Shown in pieces: positions 17,975 through 27,465 of a stretch of DNA of 64,000 nt. Every line of letters begins with the position of its first letter. The first letter of the stretch is position 1. The translations under genes and the position numbers were made by a program. The notes under the pieces are model-generated. The model ran no database searches and had not been told where the DNA came from. It saw only the letters and a program-made list of their open reading frames with translations. This DNA is from Bacillota bacterium (lineage in GTDB: Bacteria; Bacillota; Clostridia; Lachnospirales; Lachnospiraceae). The DNA is taken from assembly GCA_023392535.1 (NCBI GenBank), contig JAEVYY010000004.1, positions 8,313 through 72,312 on the forward strand. Reading direction: 5' to 3'.

Positions 17975-19768
17975 ATGAAAAAGAAAGCAGATGGCTTAAA
18001 AACACTATTCCAGTTCAAAAGTATACGGACAACGATCCTATTTATTTTTGTTGCACTAATTTCAGCTACGGTTCTCATTTATATGTTCATTTCGGTTACT
18101 CAGAATCGGGAAACGGTGCTGGAAACATCTACAGAATATACACAGCAACTCGTAAATATGGTAAATGGGGATATTGATTCCTACTTTATTACTATGAAAA
18201 ATATAGCCCAGTTGATCATGAACAGCGCAGATGTAGAAAATTATTTACGAACGGAACAGAAAAGTGAGATACAGTACAAAAATTATGAAAAAAAAACAGA
18301 AGAACAATTTGGAATCTTAAAGGATACGCGAGATGATATCTATAATATTGGCATCATCGGAGAAAATGGTACTTGCTTTATAAACAATTCAAAGGTAGAG
18401 ATAAATCCATACGCAGATTTCAATGATACCGACTGGTATAAAAATGCTATGAGCGGTGAAGAGGTCATTACATCATCTCATGTGCAGAACATGGTAAGAG
18501 GTGAATACAAATGGGTGGTAACACTTAGTCAAGGTATTAAAAATGCAAACACTGGTAAGATAGAAGGAATCCTATTCATAGATTTAAATTATCGTTCTAT
18601 CAGTAGCTTATGTGAAAAAATCAGTCTTGGAAGTAAAGGATATGTCTTTATATTAGATGAGAATGGAAAGATTATATATCACCCGAAGCAACAATTATTA
18701 TATAGTGGTGTACAAAAGGAAGAAATAAGCAAGATCTTGCAAAATAAGACAGGAAGTTTTACAACAGAAGAGGGAGAGCGGTTGTATACAATTTCTAAAT
18801 CCAATACGACGGGCTGGACAGTGGTAGGAGTAGCGTATTTGAAGGAAATGATGGAAAAAAGCAACCGGACACAAAGGGTGTACATCTTACTTGCGATCGG
18901 ACTGATTGGAGCAGCCTCAATAGTTTCCATGTTCCTATCCAATACGATAACAAGACCAATCAGGGAATTACGTGCTTCAATGAAAAAAGTAGAGGATGGG
19001 AATCTGGAAATACAACTTTTGAATCCGGATTATAGTAATGAAATTGCAGATTTGATCTATTCATTTAATATTATGATAGGAAGGATCAAGCAATTAGTGC
19101 AACGTAATATGGCAGAGCAAAAAGAAAAGAGAAAAAGCGAATTACGTGCATTGCAAGCACAGATAAATCCTCATTTTTTGTATAATACATTGGATTCCAT
19201 TATTTGGATGGCTGAGAGTAGCAAGATGTCAGAGGTCATATTGATGACCTCTTCTCTTGCAAAACTACTGAGAAGGAGTATCAGTAACCAGGAGGAATTT
19301 GTAAAAGTTGCAGATGAGATAGATTATGTGAATGAATATCTGAAAATTCAAAAAATGAGGTATCATGATAAATTGGATTATGTGATAGAAATAGATGAGA
19401 ACATTTCACATATACCAGTTGCAAAGCTTATCGTACAGCCACTTGTAGAAAATGCGATTTATCATGGAATTAAAGTGAAGGAAGGAAAAGGATTGATTCG
19501 TATAACGGGAGTGAAGGAGGAGGGTAAGACTGTAATTAAAGTATCTGACAATGGTGCCGGCATGGATCAAGAAGCGCTGCTCCATTTATTTGAAGAGAAA
19601 AAAATTGAAGACACTAGAAAGGTTGGCGTCCTTAACGTACATAGGCGTATTCAATTGTACTACGGAATAGAATATGGTCTGCAGTATGTGAGTGCTCCAA
19701 TGGTGGGAACAACGGTAAGTATCATATTCCCTTTTGAAAGCTTAAATGAAGAGAGGATGAAAAGTTGA
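17975..19768 (+). CDS. LytS/YesM-type sensor histidine kinase
   Basis: The 597-residue membrane kinase has two transmembrane segments (about residues 17-40 and 286-308) flanking an extracellular dCache-like sensor domain. A HAMP domain follows. The His-kinase region has the motif QINPHFLYNTLDSIIWM, where His is the phospho-acceptor, and the ATPase domain has LVENAIYHGIK and DNGAGM. This architecture is typical of YesM/LytS kinases in carbohydrate loci. Its stop overlaps the next gene (TTGA), an anchored binding protein, and a YesN-type regulator follows. It is probably part of a fucose-sensing complex. Confidence 0.92.
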   Translation: MKKKADGLKTLFQFKSIRTTILFIFVALISATVLIYMFISVTQNRETVLETSTEYTQQLVNMVNGDIDSYFITMKNIAQLIMNSADVENYLRTEQKSEIQYKNYEKKTEEQFGILKDTRDDIYNIGIIGENGTCFINNSKVEINPYADFNDTDWYKNAMSGEEVITSSHVQNMVRGEYKWVVTLSQGIKNANTGKIEGILFIDLNYRSISSLCEKISLGSKGYVFILDENGKIIYHPKQQLLYSGVQKEEISKILQNKTGSFTTEEGERLYTISKSNTTGWTVVGVAYLKEMMEKSNRTQRVYILLAIGLIGAASIVSMFLSNTITRPIRELRASMKKVEDGNLEIQLLNPDYSNEIADLIYSFNIMIGRIKQLVQRNMAEQKEKRKSELRALQAQINPHFLYNTLDSIIWMAESSKMSEVILMTSSLAKLLRRSISNQEEFVKVADEIDYVNEYLKIQKMRYHDKLDYVIEIDENISHIPVAKLIVQPLVENAIYHGIKVKEGKGLIRITGVKEEGKTVIKVSDNGAGMDQEALLHLFEEKKIEDTRKVGVLNVHRRIQLYYGIEYGLQYVSAPMVGTTVSIIFPFESLNEERMKS

Positions 19769-20790
19769 AGGTAAGTAGAATAGGATATGCAATGGGTATG
19801 AGAATCAATAGAAGAAATAAAAAATGGAAAGTGCTGCTTAGTATTTTTCTTATAATATTGATCCTATGTGGCATCATGTTAATGGTGGGAAAAGATAAGA
19901 ATGATTCCATCTATGTGATATATATTCCTAAAACGCAAATCAGCAGTAATGATTTTTGGTCTTCCATTCGGGCAGGAGCAGAGACGGCAGCAAAGGAAAA
20001 TAATGTGAATTTAGAAATCAATTCACCAAAAGATGAAATGCATATCGAGGAACAAAATGCATTGATCCGAGATGCAATCCAAAAAAATCCGGATGCCATA
20101 GTAGTCTCTCCGTCTTCAAAAACAGAAAATGCAGAAGCATTGGAAGAAGTTAATAAAGCTGGAATCCCCCTTATTCTTGTAGATTCTACAACCAATAAGC
20201 CTATTGCAGAAGGCATTGTAGCAACGGATAATGTAGCTGCGGGATCTAAAATGGCAGAGCCGATGCTAGCTACACTCAATAAAGATTCCAAAATTGCTAT
20301 TGTAAGTCATGTTAAAAATTCCTCTACGGCCATAGAGAGAGAAAATGGATTCAAACAGGCACTTGGAATCTACAAATCGCAGATTGTCGGCATTGTGTAT
20401 AGTAATTCTATGGAGGAGATTGGTTATAAGGTGACAAAAGATTTGTTAATGGACGAACCGGAGATCGATTATCTGGCTTGTCTAAATGAGGATTCTGCGG
20501 TTGGAGCGGCTAGAGCGGTTAGGGAGTTGGGGCTTGTCGGAAAGATCTGTATTGTTGGATTTGATAATTCAACAGAAGAAATTGAAAGATTGGAAGAAGG
20601 TCTGTTTAGCGCGATCGTAGTTCAGAAGGCATTTAGTATGGGATACTTTGGCATTGAAAATGCAGCAAAAGTAGTTCGTGGAGAGAAAGTTGAATATTCC
20701 GTGGATTCGGGTTCCGTATTAATCACAAAAGAAAATATGTATGATGAAGAAAACCAAGAGTTATTATTTCCCTTCTATTGGCAGGAATAG
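19765..20790 (+). CDS. Membrane-anchored sugar-binding protein (type 1 periplasmic-binding fold), sensor component
   Basis: The 341-residue protein has an N-terminal membrane anchor (about residues 23-44, VLLSIFLIILILCGIMLMV) and no lipobox. A ribose-binding-type domain follows (YIPKTQISSNDFWSSIRAGA; AIVVSPSSKTENAEAL; GIVATDNVAAGSKMAE; CIVGFDNSTEE). It lies between a LytS-type kinase and a YesN-type regulator. That order matches known three-component sugar sensors such as XylFII-LytS-YesN in Clostridium. It probably presents the sugar signal to the kinase rather than feeding the transporter. The TTG start at 19765 overlaps the kinase stop; an ATG at 19792 is possible. Confidence 0.83.
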   Translation: MKVSRIGYAMGMRINRRNKKWKVLLSIFLIILILCGIMLMVGKDKNDSIYVIYIPKTQISSNDFWSSIRAGAETAAKENNVNLEINSPKDEMHIEEQNALIRDAIQKNPDAIVVSPSSKTENAEALEEVNKAGIPLILVDSTTNKPIAEGIVATDNVAAGSKMAEPMLATLNKDSKIAIVSHVKNSSTAIERENGFKQALGIYKSQIVGIVYSNSMEEIGYKVTKDLLMDEPEIDYLACLNEDSAVGAARAVRELGLVGKICIVGFDNSTEEIERLEEGLFSAIVVQKAFSMGYFGIENAAKVVRGEKVEYSVDSGSVLITKENMYDEENQELLFPFYWQE

Positions 20791-20844
20791 ATCAAAGGAG
20801 ATAGGTTTGTGTAAGTAGAAGACGATACAAATGGGGGATTACAT

Positions 20845-22470
20845 ATGTATAAGGTGTTATTTGCAGATGATGAGATCTTGACCCGAGAGGCGATCACGGA
20901 GAATACACCGTGGGAAGAGACAGGATTTACACTGATGGGGACGGCGCAAAACGGGAAAGAAGCGATTGAATTAATGGAAAATAGTAGGCCGGATTTGCTA
21001 ATTACAGATATCTGTATGCCTATTATGGATGGTATCGAATTATCAAAGTTCGTTAAAAACAATTACCCAGAAATTCAAGTGGTAATTTTAAGTGGATATG
21101 ATGAATTTGAATATGCCAAGCAAGCACTTAAAAATGGAGTTGCAGAGTATATTTTGAAACCAATTACATCGCTTGAATTAAAGGAGGAGCTCCTGAAGTT
21201 TAAAGATAAGATAGATAAGGCAAATAATCAAAAATGCCATGTTGAAAAAATACAAAGAGCATATGAAAAAAATATGCCTGTCGTACGTGAACATTTTTTA
21301 AATCGTTTACTGGAAGGAAATATATCGAAGGAACAAATAGTGAAACGACTGGAATATTTTAATATTAATTTAGCAGGTACTTATCAGGCAGTTGCCTTTG
21401 TAGAGATAGAAGACGCTACAGAAATCCTAAAATTATATCCTGGAATTCCAGAGAATCTTATGCAGTTCGCGATTGCAAATATTGCAAATGAAGTATTGGA
21501 AAATGAGACAAGGACAATTACCTTTCAAAATGTAAATGATACTTGTGTTGTAATATATATGGAAGAAAGTGAGAACAAATTACAAAAGCTGATATACAAA
21601 ACAGGAAACAATATCAGGGAAGAAATGCAACGATGCATGAAAACAAATGTGTATATTGCAGTTGGTGAGACGGTACATGCACCGACACAATGGAAAAAAT
21701 CTTATGAAAGTGCCAGACATGCAAAGGAATTTAAATATTTATTAGAAGAACCTGTTTTTATTTTCAAAAAAGACTATAGAAAGGCAGAATACAGGACAGA
21801 GCAGTTCAATATGGAAATGAATGAGTGGATCGATAAATTGGTTCTATCCATAAAAGCAAATCAAAAAGAGGTGTTAGAGAAAACAATACGGGATTTATTT
21901 AAAAAAATTTCTGACGCTAAATATGAGAGGCAGGATGCTTGTCTGCAGATTCAAAACTGTGTGCTTTCTATTGCCATTAAACTGGAAGAAATGGGATTGG
22001 AATTGCCCAATCATGCGGAGCGAGAAACTTCCTTTATGAATAAACTACATAGCTATAAAAAAATATCTATGATAGAGGAAAAATTCAGTGCATTTTGTTT
22101 GGAGTTGACCGATATCATTGCAAGTAAGAAAGAAGATTCCAATCAGACCATGGCAGAACTGGCAATTGATTATATGATTAAAAATTTTAATAATCCCGAG
22201 TTGTCTCTAAATATGGTCTGTGAATATCTAAGCGTGAGTGTAAGTTATTTCAGTATGATATTTAAGAATTATACAAAAGAGACATTTATAGAAATGCTGA
22301 CGAAAGTACGTATGGAAAAAGCAAAAAAAATGTTCCAAACAACAAGGAAGAAAAATTATGAAGTATCTGAGGCAGTAGGATATAATGATCCGCATTATTT
22401 TGGAGTTATCTTTAAAAAATATACCGGAATGACGCCTACCGAATATATAAGAACAATTAACATAAGTTAA
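20845..22470 (+). CDS. YesN-type response regulator (receiver + AraC helix-turn-helix)
   Basis: The 541-residue regulator has an N-terminal receiver domain. Its phospho-acceptor Asp is in LLITDICMPIMDG, with LSGYDEFEYAKQAL and EYILKPI following. A long middle region leads to a C-terminal AraC domain (LSLNMVCEYLSVSVSYFSMIF; YEVSEAVGYNDPHYFGVIFKK; GMTPTEYIRT). It is the output protein of the preceding kinase. The likely target is the ABC transporter operon starting at 22604, whose promoter has a weak -35. Confidence 0.92.
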   Translation: MYKVLFADDEILTREAITENTPWEETGFTLMGTAQNGKEAIELMENSRPDLLITDICMPIMDGIELSKFVKNNYPEIQVVILSGYDEFEYAKQALKNGVAEYILKPITSLELKEELLKFKDKIDKANNQKCHVEKIQRAYEKNMPVVREHFLNRLLEGNISKEQIVKRLEYFNINLAGTYQAVAFVEIEDATEILKLYPGIPENLMQFAIANIANEVLENETRTITFQNVNDTCVVIYMEESENKLQKLIYKTGNNIREEMQRCMKTNVYIAVGETVHAPTQWKKSYESARHAKEFKYLLEEPVFIFKKDYRKAEYRTEQFNMEMNEWIDKLVLSIKANQKEVLEKTIRDLFKKISDAKYERQDACLQIQNCVLSIAIKLEEMGLELPNHAERETSFMNKLHSYKKISMIEEKFSAFCLELTDIIASKKEDSNQTMAELAIDYMIKNFNNPELSLNMVCEYLSVSVSYFSMIFKNYTKETFIEMLTKVRMEKAKKMFQTTRKKNYEVSEAVGYNDPHYFGVIFKKYTGMTPTEYIRTINIS

Positions 22471-22484
22471 TAAAAAATTGTGAA

Positions 22485-22528
22485 AGAAATGGGTAATATT
22501 TTCAGAAAGGAAAATATTACCCATTTCT
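22485..22528 (+). terminator. Strong stem-loop between the response regulator and the ABC operon
   Basis: Two 19-base arms (22485-22503 and 22510-22528) are perfect reverse complements around a 6-base loop. No T-run follows on the plus strand. It could be a terminator-like or RNA-processing hairpin that separates regulatory from transporter mRNA. Confidence 0.6.
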
Positions 22529-22542
22529 AATAGAATATTCCA

Positions 22543-22571
22543 TTAAAATAGGGACAGAGAAAATATATAAT
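22543..22571 (+). promoter_or_regulatory. Candidate promoter of the sugar ABC transporter operon
   Basis: TTAAAA (22543-22548), 17 bases, TATAAT (22566-22571). The -10 is perfect and the -35 weak, consistent with activation by the adjacent YesN-type regulator. Confidence 0.35.
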
Positions 22572-22603
22572 TTTCATATCTGATAAACAAGGAGGAATAA
22601 AAG

Positions 22604-23587
22604 GTGGAGAAGTTTAAGAACAACCCAATTGTCAAGAAGATAGGGTTTAACAGAATTGTGTTATGCTGTGTACTTATTTTGCTTTATGCATTTTTTGCTG
22701 TTATGAGTCCTACCTTTCTGAGCTATTCCAGAATATTAAGTGCGTTGAATTATGCATACTTTTTAGGATTTTTAGCACTTGGGGTCACATTTGTTATTGC
22801 AACTGGAGGAATTGATTTTTCCATCGGTCCCGTCATGTTCTGTGTAGCTTTGATTTCAGGACAAATGCTTACGAAATATGGAATAGCATTGCCGATTTGT
22901 ATGATGGTAAGTGTCTGTGTGGGTCTGGCCTTTGGTATCCTAAATGGATATTTAGTAGCTTATTGTGGACTTCCTTCTTTCATTACATCAATGGCCATTA
23001 TGATGATGGCAAAAGGGGTAGGATCTGTATTTACGAAAACACAATCAGTCAGTTGGCCACAAAGCTCACAGCCAGGTGGCTGGTATAGAAACTTAATAAA
23101 AATGAAGATTGGACAAATTCAATTTCCAACCGGATTACTGATTCTTATTTTTGCAGCTGTTGTTTGTGCAATTGTATTAAATAAAACAAAGGCAGGACGT
23201 TATATATTGTGTCTGGGAAGTAACAGAGAAGCTGTCCGGTTATCGGGTGTCAATGTCAAAAAGTGGGAAATGATTGCTTATATGATCTGTGGGATGATGG
23301 CAGGTATCGCAGCAATTTTTTATGTGGGAGCGTATACAACAGTGCAGCCAGGGCTTGGAGATACCTTTAATAATGAGGCCATTGCAGGATGTGTTATGGG
23401 CGGAACATCGATGGCAGGAGGCCTGGCTTCTATCAGCGGTACTTTTATTGGTGTCATGATCATTTCCTTATTGCAAGAGGGAATTTTGGCGATGGGATTC
23501 CAAAAAGATTACCAGTATGTATTGACCGGGCTTATTGTATTGGCAGCAGTATATGCGGATATCAGAAGCAGAAGGAGAAAAAATTGA
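22604..23587 (+). CDS. Sugar ABC transporter permease (RbsC-like), first copy
   Basis: The 327-residue membrane protein of the branched-chain/ribose permease family has about 8-10 hydrophobic segments. It carries the family blocks GVTFVIATGGIDFSIGPVM, LGSNREAVRLSGVNV and GGTSMAGGLASISGTFIG. A GTG start follows AAGGAGG. It shares its N-terminal NNPIVK motif and overall pattern with the permease at 25133, and the two flank the ATPase. They probably form a heterodimeric channel. Predicted substrate is L-fucose or a fucose-containing sugar, from context. Confidence 0.9.
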   Translation: MEKFKNNPIVKKIGFNRIVLCCVLILLYAFFAVMSPTFLSYSRILSALNYAYFLGFLALGVTFVIATGGIDFSIGPVMFCVALISGQMLTKYGIALPICMMVSVCVGLAFGILNGYLVAYCGLPSFITSMAIMMMAKGVGSVFTKTQSVSWPQSSQPGGWYRNLIKMKIGQIQFPTGLLILIFAAVVCAIVLNKTKAGRYILCLGSNREAVRLSGVNVKKWEMIAYMICGMMAGIAAIFYVGAYTTVQPGLGDTFNNEAIAGCVMGGTSMAGGLASISGTFIGVMIISLLQEGILAMGFQKDYQYVLTGLIVLAAVYADIRSRRRKN

Positions 23588-23625
23588 TCAAAGGAAGTAT
23601 CTAAGAGAGGATAGAAGGTGAAAAC

Positions 23626-25119
23626 GTGGGCGAAGTAATATTAAGGATGGAAGGTATCGATAAATCTTTTCCAGGCGTACATGCACTTGATCATGTGAAT
23701 CTGGAAGTGAAAAAAGGCGAAGTTCATGCGTTGATGGGAGAAAACGGAGCAGGGAAATCAACGCTGATGAAAGTCTTAACAGGAATTTATAGCAAAGATG
23801 AAGGAATTATTCTATACGAAGGGAAAGAAGTAGAATTCACGAATCCTAGAGAGGCACAAAAGGAAGGGATCATTATCGTTCACCAAGAACTTAATATGTT
23901 GAATCATCTAACGGTGGCTCAAAATATTTTTATTGGGCGGGAGCCAAGAAAACGCAATATTATCGATGATGCAAAAATGAATGATGATGCAAGAAAACTA
24001 TTTGAACGTCTTCACATAGATATCGATCCAACCGAAAATATGGGGAAATTAACAGTTGGAAAGCAGCAAATGTGTGAGATAGCAAAGGCCATTTCGCACG
24101 AAGCAAAAGTAATTGTGTTTGACGAACCTTCTGCCGCGTTGACGGAATCAGAGATTGAAGAACTATTTAAGATCATAAGGGATCTTAAAAATAAAGGAAT
24201 GGGGATTGTCTATATCTCACACAGAATGGATGAAATCAAGGTTATTACGGACCGGGTAACGGTTATGAGAGATGGTGGATATGTAGGTACCCTGATTACG
24301 GAAGAATGTACCAAAGATGACATTATCAATAGGATGGTAGGACGTGTCATTTATGAAGAGCCAAAAATAAAAAGTGCGGTGGCAAAAAATGCTCCGGTTG
24401 TTCTCAAAGTAGAAAACATGAACGCTGGTAAATTAGTACGTAATATTAGTTTTGAATTACGGAAAGGAGAAATTCTTGGGTTTTCTGGTTTGATGGGGGC
24501 TGGCAGAACAGAGACTGCAAGAGCCTTGTTTGGTGCAGATCCGAAAGAAAGCGGGAATATCTATGTAAATGGCATCAAAGTAGAAATCAAAAATCCACAA
24601 GATGCTGTCAAACATGGTATTGGTTATCTTTCAGAAGATAGAAAAAGGTATGGAATCATAGTAGATAAGACGGTGGCAGAAAATTCTACGATGGCATCGT
24701 TGGACGATTATAGAAAGGGGCTCTTCATCAATAAGAAAAAGGAAAAGAAAATTGCTCAGGATTATGTAGAATCTTTAAAGACCAAAACACCAAGTGTCGA
24801 TGAGCTGGTAGTAAATCTTTCTGGAGGAAACCAGCAAAAAGTAGTAATTGCAAAATGGCTTGTTAAGAATTGTGACATTTTAATTTTTGATGAACCGACC
24901 AGAGGAATTGATGTGGGTGCCAAAAGCGAGATCTATCATCTCATGAACAATTTGGTAGCGGAAGGGAAATCAATTATTATGATATCTTCAGAAATGTCGG
25001 AAGTTTTAAGAATGAGTGACCGGATAATTGTAATGTGCGAAGGCAAACAGACCGGAGAAATCAACATAGAGGAAGCGACCCAGGAACGTATTATGAGGGC
25101 AGCGACACTACGAAATTAG
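23626..25119 (+). CDS. Sugar ABC transporter ATP-binding protein (RbsA/MglA-like, duplicated ATPase)
   Basis: The 497-residue protein has two ABC domains. The first has Walker A GENGAGKST, signature LTVGKQQM and Walker B VIVFDEPSAAL. The second has a degenerate Walker A (GLMGAGRTETA), signature NLSGGNQQK and Walker B LIFDEPTRGIDVG. This arrangement is standard for RbsA/MglA/XylG importers. The GTG start follows AGAAGGTG. It energises the two flanking permeases. Confidence 0.95.
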   Translation: MGEVILRMEGIDKSFPGVHALDHVNLEVKKGEVHALMGENGAGKSTLMKVLTGIYSKDEGIILYEGKEVEFTNPREAQKEGIIIVHQELNMLNHLTVAQNIFIGREPRKRNIIDDAKMNDDARKLFERLHIDIDPTENMGKLTVGKQQMCEIAKAISHEAKVIVFDEPSAALTESEIEELFKIIRDLKNKGMGIVYISHRMDEIKVITDRVTVMRDGGYVGTLITEECTKDDIINRMVGRVIYEEPKIKSAVAKNAPVVLKVENMNAGKLVRNISFELRKGEILGFSGLMGAGRTETARALFGADPKESGNIYVNGIKVEIKNPQDAVKHGIGYLSEDRKRYGIIVDKTVAENSTMASLDDYRKGLFINKKKEKKIAQDYVESLKTKTPSVDELVVNLSGGNQQKVVIAKWLVKNCDILIFDEPTRGIDVGAKSEIYHLMNNLVAEGKSIIMISSEMSEVLRMSDRIIVMCEGKQTGEINIEEATQERIMRAATLRN

Positions 25120-25132
25120 GAGGAATGGAATA

Positions 25133-26134
25133 ATGACTGACAGGAAAGGAAAAGGAAATGCTTTTACGAATAATCCGATCGTCAAAGCGATCGGTACGCA
25201 AAAAATCGTAGTAGTCTTAGTACTTCTTGCTCTGTTTGGATTCTTCTGTTTGATGAGTCCTGCATTTAGGAGCTACTCAACTATTTTAAGTATTTTTGAC
25301 TACTCATACTATATCACCTTTATGGCGATAGGTGTCACTTTTGCACTGATTACAGGGGGCGTTGATCTCTCCATTGGTACTGGTATGATTTGCTATGGCT
25401 TAGTTGGTGGATATTTAATTACGCATAAGGGAATGCCCGTGATCGTTGGGATCTTTGTAACAATTCTGATTGGAATCCTATTTGGCTTCTTAAATGGAAT
25501 ATCAGTTGCGGTACTGAATTTGCCTCCTTTTATCGCGACCTTAGGTACCATGATGGTTGTAAGGGGATTAGGTTCCATAATAACAGGAGGTATCAGTATC
25601 ACCTGGCCACCTGCAGCATCGGAACAAGGATGGTTTCGTACCATTTTTAAAATGGATGCAGGAAATACAAAATTTCCGATTGGGTTCGTTTGGGTCATAC
25701 TAATCGTTATATTCATGTCACTGATTTTGAATAAAACAAGAATTGGGCGTTACATCATTGCAATTGGAAGTAACAAAGAAGCTACAAGACTTTCCGGTGT
25801 AAATGTCGTGAAATACCACATGATGGCTTATCTTATATCGGGACTGTTTACTGGAATTGCAGCGGTTGCATACGCCGCTACCTTTCAGGCCGTTTCGCCA
25901 GGGACAGGAGCAGGATTGGAATTGGATGCCATTGGTGGTGCCATAATTGGGGGAACCTCTATGACAGGAGGGTACGGTTCCATCGTTGGAACATTATTAG
26001 GTGTATTTATCATGTCTATGTTAAAAACAGGACTTCCATTTATTGGACTTCAGGCTAACTGGCAGCAAATCATAACAGGATTGATCTTGATCGGAGCTGT
26101 ATTAATGGATGTAATGAAGAAGAACAAGACATGA
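25133..26134 (+). CDS. Sugar ABC transporter permease (RbsC-like), second copy
   Basis: The 333-residue permease has ALITGGVDLSIGTGMICYG, IGSNKEATRLSGVNVV and IGGTSMTGGYGSIVGTLLG. It is a diverged paralogue of the 22604 permease. Start ATG follows AGGAGGAATGGAATA 13 bases after the ATPase stop. Two different permeases with one double ATPase is less common than the homodimeric RbsC layout. Confidence 0.92.
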   Translation: MTDRKGKGNAFTNNPIVKAIGTQKIVVVLVLLALFGFFCLMSPAFRSYSTILSIFDYSYYITFMAIGVTFALITGGVDLSIGTGMICYGLVGGYLITHKGMPVIVGIFVTILIGILFGFLNGISVAVLNLPPFIATLGTMMVVRGLGSIITGGISITWPPAASEQGWFRTIFKMDAGNTKFPIGFVWVILIVIFMSLILNKTRIGRYIIAIGSNKEATRLSGVNVVKYHMMAYLISGLFTGIAAVAYAATFQAVSPGTGAGLELDAIGGAIIGGTSMTGGYGSIVGTLLGVFIMSMLKTGLPFIGLQANWQQIITGLILIGAVLMDVMKKNKT

Positions 26135-26199
26135 ACAGGATTCAGATATGTGCCACATGGGGTGGATTGCATATAAAAAAACAAATAGGAGGATTTTAC

Positions 26200-27357
26200 A
26201 TGAAAAAGAAGATTTTAGCTACGGTACTCTCTGTAACAATGGTGGCAGCAATGCTGGCTGGATGTGGATCGAAGCCTACATCTACAGAAAATCCAGACAC
26301 CGCGGCTCCGGCAGCAGAAACGTCTGAAGCAAAAGAGTCTGAGGCAAGTGAAGCAACGGCATCTGCATCAAGTGATCTGAGCTTTGAGATTGTTTCAAAA
26401 GGCTTCCAACATCAATATTGGCAGGCTGTTTTAAAAGGTGCGCAATCAAAAGCAGAGGAGCTCGGTGTGAAGATCAATTTTGTAGGGCCTAACTCAGAAT
26501 CGGATATTGCTGATCAAGTGCAGATGTTAAACAGTGCGATCAATGCAAAACCAGCAGCCATCGGTCTTGCGGCACTTGATACAAGTGCCTGTCTGGATGC
26601 AATACAGACAGCAAAAGATTCCGGAATACCGATTATCGGATTTGACTCAGGTGTTCCTGATGCTCCAGAAGGTGCTGTTTATGCAAATTGCGCAACAGAT
26701 AATTATGCGGCGGGAGAAATGGCTGCCGTTAATATGTTTGAAGCAATCAAAGATAGAATTGCAAATGCAAGTGGAACAGTAAGAATCGGTGTTCTTTCTC
26801 AAGACGCAACTTCTGAATCAGTGGGAAGCCGTGGCCTCGGATTTATTGATAAAATGGCTGAATTAGTAATAGCTACTGGCAAAACGGTAAATGTAGAAGG
26901 CAATGATAAATTTGTTAACGGTTCCAAATGTGAAAAGACACAAGGTGCAAATGTTGCCATTGAGGTATTGGTACCTGCTCAGGTCACTTCAGAACTTTCT
27001 TCCATCGATTGTCAGACGTTATTAAATAAAGCTGATACCATTGCTGTTTATGGATCTAATCAACATTCAGGTGAAGCAATGGTAACTGCAAATGAAAACC
27101 TGAATAAATTTGGTACCGGAGATTCCAACATTATTGGTGTTGCATTTGATTCCGGAGCTGTCATCAAAGCGGCAGTAAAAGACGGCACTTTCTTAGGTGC
27201 GGTTACACAGGCACCGGTAGCGATGGGGGAAGCATTGGTACAGTCTTTATATGATGTTGCAAATGGAAAGACGGTATCGGATGTTGATACGGGATGTCAA
27301 TGGTATCATGCAGGTAATATGGATGATGCAGAAATCGCACAAAATCTATATGATTAA
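26200..27357 (+). CDS. Sugar ABC transporter substrate-binding lipoprotein
   Basis: The ATG at 26200 has ATAGGAGG upstream and gives 385 residues. An upstream frame from 26131 adds an unlikely 23-residue extension. The signal peptide MKKKILATVLSVTMVAAMLAGC ends in a lipobox, with Cys the likely lipid anchor. An Ala/Ser/Glu-rich linker (about residues 25-65) is followed by a ribose-binding-type fold (FEIVSKGFQHQYWQAVLKGAQ; GIPIIGFDSGVPDAPEG; NCATDNYAAGEMAA). It should deliver the sugar to the two permeases. Confidence 0.93.
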   Translation: MKKKILATVLSVTMVAAMLAGCGSKPTSTENPDTAAPAAETSEAKESEASEATASASSDLSFEIVSKGFQHQYWQAVLKGAQSKAEELGVKINFVGPNSESDIADQVQMLNSAINAKPAAIGLAALDTSACLDAIQTAKDSGIPIIGFDSGVPDAPEGAVYANCATDNYAAGEMAAVNMFEAIKDRIANASGTVRIGVLSQDATSESVGSRGLGFIDKMAELVIATGKTVNVEGNDKFVNGSKCEKTQGANVAIEVLVPAQVTSELSSIDCQTLLNKADTIAVYGSNQHSGEAMVTANENLNKFGTGDSNIIGVAFDSGAVIKAAVKDGTFLGAVTQAPVAMGEALVQSLYDVANGKTVSDVDTGCQWYHAGNMDDAEIAQNLYD

Positions 27358-27417
27358 TTTTAGCAGAATGTGAAATTAAACCAGCAATCCAATTCGCTTG
27401 TCGAACATAATGATTAG

Positions 27418-27446
27418 AAGAATGCCCCATTTAATGGGGCATTCTT
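27418..27446 (+). terminator. Terminator of the sugar ABC operon
   Basis: AAGAATGCCCCAT (27418-27430), loop TTA, ATGGGGCATTCTT (27434-27446), a perfect 13-bp stem with T residues in the descending arm. It lies about 60 bases after the binding-protein stop. Confidence 0.85.
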
Positions 27447-27465
27447 TATCAAGAGGGAGAAATAC

